From the NCBI GenBank assembly GCA_023666705.1, contig JAMPBO010000010.1, positions 1 to 64,000 on the forward strand: a stretch of 64,000 bases of DNA, read 5' to 3'. The notes below the pieces were generated by a model. It was given only the letters and a program-made list of their open reading frames with translations, was not told where the DNA came from and did no database searches. Shown here one piece after another: positions 1 to 7,745 of this stretch. The first letter of the stretch is position 1; the number at the start of each line of letters is the position of its first letter. Position numbers and translations under genes: made by a program. Origin of the DNA: Bacteroides sp. (lineage in GTDB: Bacteria; Bacillota; Clostridia; Lachnospirales; Lachnospiraceae).

Positions 1-1
1 T

Positions 2-343
2 GAATTTTTAAGAAAGAACAAACGGGAGGTAATCGCCATGAGTATATTTGAATATGATGCCGAGCTTCACGAGAAAACCCTGAAGGAAATCGGATATGAG
101 GAAGGTCATGCTGATGGATACGAACAAGGTCGCAGTGAGGGTATTGACATCGGATGCGAACAAGGCATCGATATCGGGCGTGAGCAAGGTCGTAGCGAAG
201 GCATTATGGCAACAATTGCTACTACAATTTCTCTCCTGAAAGAAAACGGCTTCTCCAACGACAAAATCACAGAAGCCCTTATCAATAATTTTGCCCTATC
301 ACCTGAGGATGCACAAAAATATCTCACTCAAACTAACATATAA
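2..343 (+). CDS. C-terminal part of Rpn-type PD-(D/E)XK nuclease/transposase (5' partial)
   Basis: The reading frame is open from the left edge of the window to a TAA stop, so the gene begins outside. The visible 114 residues start FLRKNKREVIAMS and run into a glutamate/glycine-rich tail with repeats of the type EQGRSEGIDIG. That arrangement is typical of the C-terminus of Rpn (recombination-promoting nuclease) family proteins, whose catalytic PD-(D/E)XK domain would lie upstream and cannot be seen here. An ATG at 38 follows GGGAGG, but the protein similarity continues upstream of it, so I treat it as internal. Family assignment rests on the tail only. A hairpin terminator follows downstream. 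Confidence 0.6.
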   Translation, partial: EFLRKNKREVIAMSIFEYDAELHEKTLKEIGYEEGHADGYEQGRSEGIDIGCEQGIDIGREQGRSEGIMATIATTISLLKENGFSNDKITEALINNFALSPEDAQKYLTQTNI

Positions 344-425
344 ACCAACAAAAAGAAAATCATCTATTAATTCTTGCACCTTAAAATATTTATTATTTAA
401 TTGATAATAAATCCACCTATAATTA

Positions 426-472
426 AAAGACTGCCATGCCAAGAAAATATTATTGGTATGACAGTCTTCTTT
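426..472. terminator. Bidirectional hairpin terminator
   Basis: The arms AGACTG-CATGCC and GGTATG-CAGTCT face each other across an AT-rich loop. An A-run lies on the left and a T-run on the right. It sits between two converging genes and could serve both strands. Confidence 0.6.
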
Positions 473-491
473 TGATTTTATCTTTGTTTCT

Positions 492-815
492 CTACGCTTC
501 TTTTAATATTGATATGTACTCATCTATCGTTTTATCTACTAACTCTTTAGACTCCCACAATTTTGGAAATAGTCCTGTATAAGTAAGTCCTATCAAGTGG
601 GTTAATGCCAAAATCCTGTAACTATTTGCATATGTTTTTGACGTTTCATTTAAAATTCTATCCTGTTTTGCCGCATATTCATAGGTAAACCGATTTCTCC
701 TATCAATTTCTTCCTGTTCTGATAACGGAGAAGATTTCCAATAGCTGTCCATAATTCTAATTCTGTCTTCTGCCTCATCTTTTCTTCCATTTTTCTTTAA
801 TATATAAACCTCCAA
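492..815 (-). CDS. Hypothetical protein, probably 5'-truncated remnant
   Basis: A 107-residue frame starts at TTG 815, but no ATG/GTG start with a spaced Shine-Dalgarno is present. The frame stays open upstream, to an in-frame TAA at 846-848, through residues AKIDNTKVKC. The text reads like the middle of a larger, helical, charged protein (for example DEAEDRIRIMDSYWKS) and ends normally with KEA then stop. I see no recognisable domain. It may be the 3' end of a gene that lost its 5' part, next to another partial gene at the left edge. Function unknown. Confidence 0.4.
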   Translation of the reverse strand: MEVYILKKNGRKDEAEDRIRIMDSYWKSSPLSEQEEIDRRNRFTYEYAAKQDRILNETSKTYANSYRILALTHLIGLTYTGLFPKLWESKELVDKTIDEYISILKEA

Positions 816-935
816 GCATTTGACTTTTGTATTGTCTATTTTAGCTTAATTTTTCATGCATTTCAACATTATCCCCTCAAATATGATAAGCAATAATATA
901 ATAATTTTAAGATGATATATTCCTTTTTAAGCCAT

Positions 936-1169
936 TCACATTTTCTTTTCAAACACCTTGCCGCATTTAGAGCAAACAAACTTTGTTTTTCCGTTCTTTC
1001 CCTTTATTCCGTTCATCGTTCCACCGACAGCTGCACCTATCGGACCTCCGATAGCCGCCCCAAACAATCCTCCCGTCAAAGATTTTCCGACAGAAAACTT
1101 TTTCTTTATATCGGCAGGAATGCCAACTCCATCACATCCCCATCTCGGACACTTTATTGACTTTGCCAT
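936..1169 (-). CDS. Small zinc-ribbon protein with glycine-rich hydrophobic centre
   Basis: A 77-residue protein with a strong GGAGG Shine-Dalgarno upstream of the ATG. It has CPRWGC near the N-terminus and CSKCGK near the C-terminus, which together could form one four-cysteine zinc site. Between them lies a glycine- and alanine-rich hydrophobic stretch (GGLFGAAIGGPIGAAVGG) resembling a glycine zipper that could insert in or pack against a membrane. Function is unknown. The next gene downstream on the opposite side is far away, so it looks monocistronic or cotranscribed with the gene at 1182-1550, whose stop lies 12 bases upstream of this start. Confidence 0.6.
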   Translation of the reverse strand: MAKSIKCPRWGCDGVGIPADIKKKFSVGKSLTGGLFGAAIGGPIGAAVGGTMNGIKGKNGKTKFVCSKCGKVFEKKM

Positions 1170-1181
1170 AAAAAAATCCTC

Positions 1182-1550
1182 CTACTTTTCAATTAACTCA
1201 ACTTCTGTATTTATAATCAAACTTATACATTGCCCATCTTCGATTGTAATATCTTTTTCTTCTCCTGCCCCCACCATAATTTGTTCTATGGTTGTTGCTG
1301 TATCCCACCCTTCTTCTTTATGTAATTCTATTGTTTCTATGTAAAATCCTCCCTTTATGTTACACTTTACTGTATAACTTCCAGTTGGAACATAATATCT
1401 AAGATATTCTTCTCCGTCAAACAAATCATACTGCCCGTACTCCCCCTCTTTCCCATAAGACAGAAGGATTCCTTCTCCGTTTTCTTTGTTTTCTTCCTGT
1501 TCCATTTCTTCTTTTTGTATATCTGGCGTTTGGTCTGAACCATTTATCAA
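1182..1550 (-). CDS. Hypothetical acidic protein, 5' end possibly cut by a repeat element
   Basis: About 122 residues. The first part is a glutamate/glutamine-rich linker (EEMEQEENKENGEG), followed by a compact beta-rich domain with repeated Tyr/Gly/Val (YYVPTGSYTVKC). No family is recognised. The only near start is a TTG at 1550. The frame stays open upstream as LLIFKLILSEL and meets a stop at 1584-1586, inside the terminal inverted repeat of the MITE-like element at 1568-1790. A plausible reading is that an N-terminal signal or membrane segment existed and was removed by that insertion. The downstream partner is the zinc-ribbon gene. Confidence 0.45.
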   Translation of the reverse strand: MINGSDQTPDIQKEEMEQEENKENGEGILLSYGKEGEYGQYDLFDGEEYLRYYVPTGSYTVKCNIKGGFYIETIELHKEEGWDTATTIEQIMVGAGEEKDITIEDGQCISLIINTEVELIEK

Positions 1551-1567
1551 TTCACTTAATATTAATT

Positions 1568-1790
1568 TAAAAATGAGTAAAACTTAACATTTCTAAATTC
1601 CAGTTGTACAATATAAACAATATCACAAGCAAGGCATTGTGGAGCCGTCGGTACTTAGGTGTCATATGTTCTGAGGACATATGGCACCTTATGTACCGTT
1701 ACGTGCGACGCATAGCGAAAGCGTGCCTTGCTGTGATTTGTCTATATCATACAACGGACGTTAGCGAAACCTAAGTTTTACTCATATCTA
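1568..1790. mobile_element. MITE-like hairpin element, copy 1
   Basis: A non-coding element of about 220 bp bounded by perfect 14-bp terminal inverted repeats ATGAGTAAAACTTA / TAAGTTTTACTCAT (1573 and 1785 edges; weaker pairing extends five bases outward). The interior is also an imperfect palindrome: GTTGTACAATATA on the left pairs with TATATCATACAAC on the right, and GCAAGGCA pairs with TGCCTTGC. A second copy lies at 32446-32652. It carries no transposase, so it would need to be mobilised in trans. No clear target-site duplication remains around this copy. It lies just beyond the end of ptsI. Confidence 0.65.
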
Positions 1791-1808
1791 TATAAATTTC
1801 AACCGTAC

Positions 1809-3443
1809 CTATTTTGACAAATCCGTATTCCTTACCTGATTTCTCACCTTAAGCACAAAGCCCGGTGATACGGAAAGCTCATCAATTCCCATTCGTAAGA
1901 ATCGCTCCGTCAGCGTTGTATCTGCCGCAAGCTCTCCACAAATTCCAATCCATGCACCGTGTTTATGGGCATTATCTGCTGCCATCTGAATCAATCTAAG
2001 TATCGCCTCGTGATGTGTATCACAAAAGCTTTCAATATTCGGATTTTGTCTGTCACATGCAAGCGTATACTGTGTCAGGTCATTTGTACCTACGCTGAAG
2101 AAATCAACCATAGGTGCAAGCAAATCACTGATAACTGCCGCCGCAGGCGTCTCTATCATAATGCCAAGCTCTACATTTTCCGAGTATTCAAGACCTTCCT
2201 CCTTAAGCTCCGCCTTTACCTCGTCACATACAGCCTTTATTTTTTCGACCTCCGAAACGCTGGTAATCATAGGAAACATGATGCCAAGATTACCATAAAC
2301 CGATGCACGATAAAGTGCCCGAAGCTGCGTTTTAAAAATCTCGGGTCTTGTCAGGCAGATTCTGATTGCCCGATAACCAAGTGCAGGATTTTCCTCCTTG
2401 TCAAGGTTAAAATAATCCACCTGCTTATCTGCACCAATGTCAAGGGTCCTTATGATGACCTTTTTCCCTGCCATGCTCTCAAGAACCTTTCTGTATGCAA
2501 TAAGCTGCTGCTCCTCCGTAGGATAATCGCTGTTTTCAAGATATAGGAACTCGCTTCGGAACAGTCCGATGCCACCGGCATCATTTTGCAGCACTGCTCC
2601 TATATTGGAAACCCCGCCTATATTGGCAAACACATTTATTTTTGTTCCATCAAGCGTTACATTTTCCTTGCCCTTAAGCTCCTGAAGAAGTTGTTTTTTT
2701 TCGTTGTCTTCCCTTTGCTTTTTCTCCATCATGGCGAGGGTGTCATCATCGGGATTTACATACACCTCGCCCTTAAAGCCATCCACTATGGCAAGGTCAC
2801 CGTCCTTGATTTCTTTAAGGAACTCCTCTCCCACACCTATAATGGCAGGAATGTTCATATTTCTGGCAAGTATTGCCGTGTGGGAATTTGACGAGCCCTT
2901 TGCCGTTACAAATGCCAAAACATTATCCTTATCCAGAGACACCGTCTCACTTGGGGCAAGGTCATCAGCACAAACTATCATTTTGCCTGTAACTGTACTC
3001 TCCTTGCCACCGTCCACCGATAAATTTTTGATAATACGGTTTGATATGTCCTTTACATCCGCAGACCTTGCCTGCATATAGGCATCATCCATGGAGGCAA
3101 ACATTTCCGCAAAGTTATCTGATGTAACTGCCACGGCATATTCGGCATTTACCATCTGGGTTTCTATAATGTTTTCAATCGATTCATTATAGTCCTCGTC
3201 CTCAAGCATCATCATATGAATTTCAAATATCTGTGCATTGGTCTCTCCAACCTCCTTTAAAGCTTTCTCATATATCTCTGAGAGCTGTTTGTTGGAAAGC
3301 TCCTTCGCCTTTGCAACCCTTTCCTTTTCAGCCGAAGCATCCTGTATGCGGACACGCTTTACCGATGCCTCCTGCCTTTTGTAAACAGATATTTTACCTA
3401 TCGCAATTGCACTATATACGCCTTTCCCTGTGTATTTGTTCAT
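1809..3443 (-). CDS. ptsI: Phosphoenolpyruvate-protein phosphotransferase (PTS enzyme I)
   Basis: Cytoplasmic enzyme that takes phosphate from phosphoenolpyruvate and passes it to HPr. The phospho-accepting His is residue 188 in GSSNSHTAILAR. The PEP-binding barrel shows RSEFLY, GICGELAAD and the C-terminal signature MGIDELSVSP. Length is 544 residues, normal for the family. I start at the ATG at 3443 because GAGGAG lies just upstream. The longer frame to 3482 would put the Shine-Dalgarno inside the protein. The start follows HPr by about 40 bases, and the spacer matches the repeated RBS-bearing motif seen before aroK and other genes. Last gene of the fructose PTS operon. Confidence 0.96.
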   Translation of the reverse strand: MNKYTGKGVYSAIAIGKISVYKRQEASVKRVRIQDASAEKERVAKAKELSNKQLSEIYEKALKEVGETNAQIFEIHMMMLEDEDYNESIENIIETQMVNAEYAVAVTSDNFAEMFASMDDAYMQARSADVKDISNRIIKNLSVDGGKESTVTGKMIVCADDLAPSETVSLDKDNVLAFVTAKGSSNSHTAILARNMNIPAIIGVGEEFLKEIKDGDLAIVDGFKGEVYVNPDDDTLAMMEKKQREDNEKKQLLQELKGKENVTLDGTKINVFANIGGVSNIGAVLQNDAGGIGLFRSEFLYLENSDYPTEEQQLIAYRKVLESMAGKKVIIRTLDIGADKQVDYFNLDKEENPALGYRAIRICLTRPEIFKTQLRALYRASVYGNLGIMFPMITSVSEVEKIKAVCDEVKAELKEEGLEYSENVELGIMIETPAAAVISDLLAPMVDFFSVGTNDLTQYTLACDRQNPNIESFCDTHHEAILRLIQMAADNAHKHGAWIGICGELAADTTLTERFLRMGIDELSVSPGFVLKVRNQVRNTDLSK

Positions 3444-3450
3444 AAGCAAA

Positions 3451-3482
3451 CTCCTCTTCCATTGGACATAAGCCCACTCCAA
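3451..3482 (-). repeat. RBS-proximal repeat, copy at ptsI
   Basis: On the minus strand this reads TTGGAGTGGGCTTATGTCCA followed by the GAGGAG Shine-Dalgarno of ptsI. It matches GGAATGGGCTGATGTTCAAG before aroK (18059-18115) and related sequences before spoIIIAC, the S41 protease, the ABC ATPase and the HTH gene. Only the right half of the longer repeat is present here. Confidence 0.4.
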
Positions 3483-3749
3483 TTACTCTCCGAAACCTGT
3501 CTCAAAAAGCTCAACCGCCTTATCAAGAGCAGCCTGCTCATTTTCGCCCTCAGCCGTTATTTCCACCTCAGAACCGCATTTAATGCCCGAAGCCATAATC
3601 TGCATAACAGCAGTTGCCTTTGCTGTTTTATCCCCACATTTAAGCGTTACATTACAATTTGGAAATTTCTTCATTTCCGCAACTAACATTCCTGCCGGTC
3701 TCATGTGAATCCCCTGTTCATTTACAACCTTAATCGTTTTCGTTACCAT
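3483..3749 (-). CDS. ptsH: HPr phosphocarrier protein lacking the Ser46 site
   Basis: An 88-residue phosphocarrier that relays phosphate from enzyme I to sugar-specific EII proteins. His15 sits in GIHMRPAG. The start at 3749 (MVTKTIKV) is chosen because the upstream ATG at 3767 is part of the AAAGGAG Shine-Dalgarno. In most Firmicutes HPr, the second regulatory site reads KSIMxxM with Ser46. Here the aligned stretch is TAVMQIM, so the Ser position is Ala. If this alignment is right, the protein cannot take the HPr-kinase signal used in CcpA-type catabolite repression. A separate HPr-like protein at 10873-11106 keeps that Ser. Confidence 0.93.
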   Translation of the reverse strand: MVTKTIKVVNEQGIHMRPAGMLVAEMKKFPNCNVTLKCGDKTAKATAVMQIMASGIKCGSEVEITAEGENEQAALDKAVELFETGFGE

Positions 3750-3857
3750 AATCTTTTCTCCTTTCATCTGCGATATACTTATTAAGTATTTATGAAACTC
3801 CTTATTTTTAAAACCTGGTTCACAAAACTAGAGCTTCGCAATTACTAATCACAATAT

Positions 3858-5768
3858 TTATTCACTCACCTTTTTCTTTAACAGTGCCAAAAGCAGCATG
3901 CCGACCAAAGAACCAATTACAAGCGATACGATATACATAGGCCAGTTGCTTACTACAGCAAACACAAACACACCGCCATGTGGAGCCATAAGCGTACAGT
4001 CAAATGCCATGGAAAGACCGCCTGCCACGGCTGCACCTACAAGACAGGAAGGGATAACCCTGAGCGGGTCTGCTGCCGCATAAGGAATTGCACCCTCCGT
4101 AATGAAGCTTAACCCCATGACATAATTTACAGGTCCATTCTTTCTCTCCTCGTCTGTCCATCTGTTTTTAAAGAATGTTGTGGAAAGTGCGATTGCGATT
4201 GGAGGCACCATGCCGCCTATCATAACCGCCGCCATAATGTCATAGCTGCCTGCCGCTATTGCTGTTATGCCAAATGTATATGCCGCCTTGTTAAATGGTC
4301 CGCCCATATCAATTGACATCATACCACCGAGTATACAGCCAAGTACAATCTTACTGCTGTCACCCATATTGTTGAGGAAGTTTGAAAGTCCTGTATTTAT
4401 CATTCCCATAAAAGGATTAACTGCACACATAATGACTGCAATAAGCCCAAGCCCCACAAGGGGATAAATAAGCACAGGCTTAATGCCGTTAAGTGCCTTA
4501 GGCATATGGTCGCACAGCTTTTCAATTCCCAGCATAAGGTAGCCGCCTACAAAGCCTGCAAAAAGTGCTCCCAAAAATCCTGAAGGGATGTCACCGCCCA
4601 CGCTTGCAAAGGTGGAACCTGTCGTTGCAAGATAGCCGCCTACAAGACCTACAAGAAATCCCGGTCTGTCAGCAATACTCATACCGATATAGGCCGCAAG
4701 TATCGGCACCATAAAGTTAAATGCATATCCTCCAATGGTCTTTAAAAATTCTGCCGCCGCCGTATGGGTTCCAAAGTTCGCATCCTGCGGTGCCCCTGCT
4801 ATGGTATCAATCAGAAATGCAAGTGCTATAAATATACCACCTGCTACTACAAAAGGCAGCATATTTGATACACCGTTCATCAGCTGCTTGTAAATCCTTC
4901 TTCCAAAGGTTTCATCATCACCCGATTCACCGCCGGCAACCTCACCATCATGGTGATATACAGGTGCATTTCCTGAAACAATTTTGTCAATCAGCTCCTC
5001 TGGAATTTTAATTCCATCAGAAACCTTTGTCTTATAAACCTTTTTACCATTAAATCGGGACATTTCCACTGCCTTATCTGCCGCAACTATGATACCGTCA
5101 CAAGCTGCAATCTCTTCTTTGGTGAGAACATTTTTTGCTCCACCTGAGCCATTCGTCTCAACCTTTATGGAAATTCCCATCTTCTTTCCTGCTTTTTCCA
5201 GTGCCTCTGCTGCCATATACGTGTGGGCAATACCAGTTGGACAAGCCGTTACTGCAAGCACCTTGTATGAGCCATCCCTGCTGGAAGCTCCTGCAGGCTT
5301 CTCATCAGGATACTTTTCCTTTTCCATCTCGTCGATTATACTTATGAATTCCTTTTTATCCTTTGCACTAAGCAGCTTTGCCCTGAAATCCTCATCCATC
5401 AGTATGGTCATAAGTCTTGACAATACTTCAAGATGTACATCACCGTCCATAGGTGCCGCAATCATAAACAACAGATTTGACGGCTCCCCGTCAAGTGCCT
5501 CATAATCAACTCCGTCAGGAACGGTCATCGCAGCAAGCGACGGTCCCTTCACTGCATCGCTCTTTGCATGCGGAATTGCAATTCCTTCTCCTACCGCCGT
5601 TGAACCCTGCTCCTCTCTTGCAAGAATTCCCTTTTTGTATGCTTCCCTGTCGGCTATCTTTCCGCCCTTAACCTGAAGTTCAACAAGCTTATCAATTGCC
5701 TCCTGCTTGCTTTTAGGTGAAGCATTTAACGAAATACTGTCCTTGCTAAGTAAGTCAACAATTCTCAT
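3858..5768 (-). CDS. fruA: Fructose-specific PTS permease, EIIABC fusion
   Basis: A 636-residue membrane permease that imports fructose and phosphorylates it to fructose 1-phosphate. Domain order is EIIA (about 1-150, active His67 in GIAIPHAKS), EIIB (about 168-265, active Cys176 in VTACPTGIAHT) and EIIC (about 290-636, hydrophobic, with many glycine-rich membrane segments). All three domains are intact. It starts 14 bases after fruK ends and is followed after about 110 bases by ptsH. The neighbouring 1-phosphofructokinase gene and the EIIA/B signatures together support fructose as substrate. Confidence 0.95.
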   Translation of the reverse strand: MRIVDLLSKDSISLNASPKSKQEAIDKLVELQVKGGKIADREAYKKGILAREEQGSTAVGEGIAIPHAKSDAVKGPSLAAMTVPDGVDYEALDGEPSNLLFMIAAPMDGDVHLEVLSRLMTILMDEDFRAKLLSAKDKKEFISIIDEMEKEKYPDEKPAGASSRDGSYKVLAVTACPTGIAHTYMAAEALEKAGKKMGISIKVETNGSGGAKNVLTKEEIAACDGIIVAADKAVEMSRFNGKKVYKTKVSDGIKIPEELIDKIVSGNAPVYHHDGEVAGGESGDDETFGRRIYKQLMNGVSNMLPFVVAGGIFIALAFLIDTIAGAPQDANFGTHTAAAEFLKTIGGYAFNFMVPILAAYIGMSIADRPGFLVGLVGGYLATTGSTFASVGGDIPSGFLGALFAGFVGGYLMLGIEKLCDHMPKALNGIKPVLIYPLVGLGLIAVIMCAVNPFMGMINTGLSNFLNNMGDSSKIVLGCILGGMMSIDMGGPFNKAAYTFGITAIAAGSYDIMAAVMIGGMVPPIAIALSTTFFKNRWTDEERKNGPVNYVMGLSFITEGAIPYAAADPLRVIPSCLVGAAVAGGLSMAFDCTLMAPHGGVFVFAVVSNWPMYIVSLVIGSLVGMLLLALLKKKVSE

Positions 5769-5782
5769 AAATACTACCTCCC

Positions 5783-6682
5783 TTATAATTGTTTTAATAA
5801 ATCATAAACAAATTCTTTTTTTGCCAGCCCATCTGAAAATGCCGTTGCACCTCCTGTTGCGGTTCCCAGCTTCAAAGCATATTCGTAATCATCCTTATCA
5901 CAGCCTGCCAGAAAACCTGCAACCATGGAATCCCCGGCTCCTACCGAGTTCTTTACCTTGCCCTTACAAACTCCACATTTGTGTACCGTTCCATTCTCGT
6001 CAAGGAGTATTGCACCGTCACCTGCCATGGAGACAAGTACATTCCTCGCACCTAATTCCTTAAGCCTGCCTGCATATTTGACGATATCCTCGTCTGTCTC
6101 AAGCTTTACATCAAACATTTCACCCAACTCAAAATTGTTCGGCTTAACAAGAAATGGTTTATACTTAAGCACATTCATAAGCAAATCCTTTGTTGCATCT
6201 ACAACCGCCCTGACATTTTTATCCTGAAGCCGTTCCATTATTTTCTCGTAAATGTCAGACGGCAATGAATTCGGAATACTTCCTGCCAACACAATTGTGT
6301 CGCCATCCTGTATATCCTTTAGCTTTGCAAAGAGCTTTTGTATATCCTCCTGCGAAATTTCGGGTCCCTGACCATTGAGCTCAGTTTCCGTTCCAGCCTT
6401 GATTTTCACATTAATCCTCGAAAATCCTTTGTCAAGCTTTACAAAATCAGTTTCAATTCCACTGTCACGCATACCTTTTTCAATTGCATCTCCCGTAAAG
6501 CCTGCTATAAATCCCAAAGCCTTGGATTTGACACCAAACTCTCCAAGAACAAGAGATACATTAACCCCCTTGCCGCCGAAATAAATTTCGTCTGCCTTAG
6601 AGCGGTTGACCATGCCTAACGAAAAATCATCGGTATGCACCACATAATCAACCGCCGGATTAAACGTTACGGTATAAATCAT
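5783..6682 (-). CDS. fruK: 1-phosphofructokinase
   Basis: A 299-residue PfkB-family sugar kinase that phosphorylates fructose 1-phosphate to fructose 1,6-bisphosphate, the step after FruA. It shows the N-terminal GGKGVNVS substrate-binding motif and the C-terminal anion-hole and catalytic-base motif GAGDSMVAGFLAG. The ATG overlaps the fruR stop by four bases (ATGA), indicating translational coupling. Full length for the family and no oddities. Confidence 0.95.
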   Translation of the reverse strand: MIYTVTFNPAVDYVVHTDDFSLGMVNRSKADEIYFGGKGVNVSLVLGEFGVKSKALGFIAGFTGDAIEKGMRDSGIETDFVKLDKGFSRINVKIKAGTETELNGQGPEISQEDIQKLFAKLKDIQDGDTIVLAGSIPNSLPSDIYEKIMERLQDKNVRAVVDATKDLLMNVLKYKPFLVKPNNFELGEMFDVKLETDEDIVKYAGRLKELGARNVLVSMAGDGAILLDENGTVHKCGVCKGKVKNSVGAGDSMVAGFLAGCDKDDYEYALKLGTATGGATAFSDGLAKKEFVYDLLKQL

Positions 6683-7428
6683 ATCTTCACCTCCTTTACA
6701 TATGTAATTTCCTTATATTTTTTATCAACAGGTCCGTCTGAAATAAGACCTGCCTCCCTGATGTCGGCAAATGTAACTCCCGACACCTTATCAAGCTTGG
6801 AATGGTCGGACACAATATAGGTTTTGCAGCTGTTTTCAATCACGGTACGTTTTACGATTGCCTCGTTTTTATCAGGTGTGGTATATCCGCCTGTTAAGGA
6901 GATACCGTTTACCCCCACAAAAGCCTTTGTAAAATTGTACGCCTTAAGATTGAGTATGCACTCCGCTCCTACGATGGCTTCTGTTGACACCTTGATTTCA
7001 CCGCCCGGAATAAAAACCTTGTATCCCTTTGCTGCAAGCCTCTTTGCATTTATAAATCCCGTAGTAACAAATGTGACATTGCGGGCTGTAACAAAATCAG
7101 CCATTTTCTCAGTTGTCGTCCCTGCATCAATGAATACCAAATCGTTATCTTCAATCAGGGATGCCGCATATTTTGATATTGCAGTTTTTTCCTCTGTGTA
7201 TAATATGGACTTCTCTTCTACATTATGTTCAATAAATGAAAAATTATCATCAATTGCAATCGCTCCGCCATGAACCTTTACAAGCTTCCTCATATCATGC
7301 AGGGCATTTAAATCTCTGCGTACTGTTGAAACCGATGCATCTAAAATATCACAAAGCTCTGTCAGCTTTATGCTTCTCTTTTCATTTACAATTTCTAAAA
7401 TCTTTGCGTATCTTTCTTCCGTGAGCAT
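6679..7428 (-). CDS. fruR: DeoR-family fructose operon regulator
   Basis: A 249-residue transcription regulator. The N-terminal DeoR winged helix-turn-helix (ILEIVNEKRSIKLTELCDI, then STVRRDLNAL) occupies roughly residues 8-60. A DeoRC sugar-phosphate-sensing domain follows, with the DAGTTT motif near residue 100. As first gene of fruR-fruK-fruA-ptsH-ptsI it probably represses its own operon and responds to a fructose-derived phosphate. Phased TTCAAA repeats between promoter and start codon are the likely operator. The effector is inferred from family behaviour, not visible in sequence. Confidence 0.92.
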   Translation of the reverse strand: MLTEERYAKILEIVNEKRSIKLTELCDILDASVSTVRRDLNALHDMRKLVKVHGGAIAIDDNFSFIEHNVEEKSILYTEEKTAISKYAASLIEDNDLVFIDAGTTTEKMADFVTARNVTFVTTGFINAKRLAAKGYKVFIPGGEIKVSTEAIVGAECILNLKAYNFTKAFVGVNGISLTGGYTTPDKNEAIVKRTVIENSCKTYIVSDHSKLDKVSGVTFADIREAGLISDGPVDKKYKEITYVKEVKI

Positions 7429-7453
7429 ATAAAACCCCCTTTTATCTAATTTA

Positions 7454-7490
7454 TTTGAATTATTTTGAACTGTTTTGAATTATTTTGTTT
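7454..7490 (-). promoter_or_regulatory. Candidate FruR operator: phased TTCAAA repeats
   Basis: On the plus strand TTTGAA occurs at 7454, 7464 and 7474, and a partial TTTG at 7484, exactly 10 bp apart. All copies therefore lie on one face of the helix. They begin right after the -10 box of the fru promoter, where a bound DeoR-type repressor would block transcription. Confidence 0.6.
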
Positions 7491-7491
7491 G

Positions 7492-7520
7492 ATTTTAACA
7501 TATATTCCAAAAAACGTCAA
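7492..7520 (-). promoter_or_regulatory. Sigma-A-type promoter of the fru operon
   Basis: On the minus strand, -35 TTGACG and -10 TAAAAT are separated by 17 bp. This lies about 65 bases upstream of the fruR start, with the candidate operator repeats immediately downstream. Confidence 0.65.
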
Positions 7521-7596
7521 GTAATACTCCAAAAAAAATCATATTCTATTAAAAGAGGTATTAAATAGTAAAAGAAAGCCTGAAAAACTTTCTTAA

Positions 7597-7680
7597 GAAC
7601 AAAGCGTCTTTGACGCTGCAGTTCGAATCTTAGCAGGATTTTTAATCCTGCCTATAGGAAATCCAATGGAATTTCCTATA
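7597..7680. repeat. Modular three-hairpin intergenic repeat, copy A
   Basis: Three small perfect hairpins in a row: AGCGTC/GACGCT, AGCAGGATT/AATCCTGC and TAGGAAAT/ATTTCCTA, preceded by GAACAA and linked by GTTCGAATC. The same modules recur at 20571-20682, 38378-38496 and 61348-61400. No coding frame is present. Confidence 0.6.
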
Positions 7681-7689
7681 AAATAAAAA

Positions 7690-7735
7690 TGAAAACTGCC
7701 ATGCTCTAACAGTTTATAAGCATGGCAGTATAATT
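7690..7735 (-). terminator. Terminator of the zinc-ribbon membrane protein gene
   Basis: An 11-bp perfect stem, ACTGCCATGCT / AGCATGGCAGT, with a 13-base loop, followed on the minus strand by a T-rich run. It lies about 15 bases after the stop of the gene ending at 7746. Confidence 0.75.
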
Positions 7736-7745
7736 TTGATTTGAT

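Noticed and set aside
110-200. Short direct repeats (GAACAAGGTCG type) as a CRISPR-like array
   Set aside because: They are in frame and encode the EQGRSEG/GIDIG repeats of the Rpn tail; there are no spacers.
1959-2546. 195-codon plus-strand frame antisense to ptsI
   Set aside because: Cys/Ile-rich shadow of a well-conserved gene, without Shine-Dalgarno.
3750-3857. Possible terminator or regulatory hairpin between fruA and ptsH
   Set aside because: I found no convincing stem; AT-rich spacer only.
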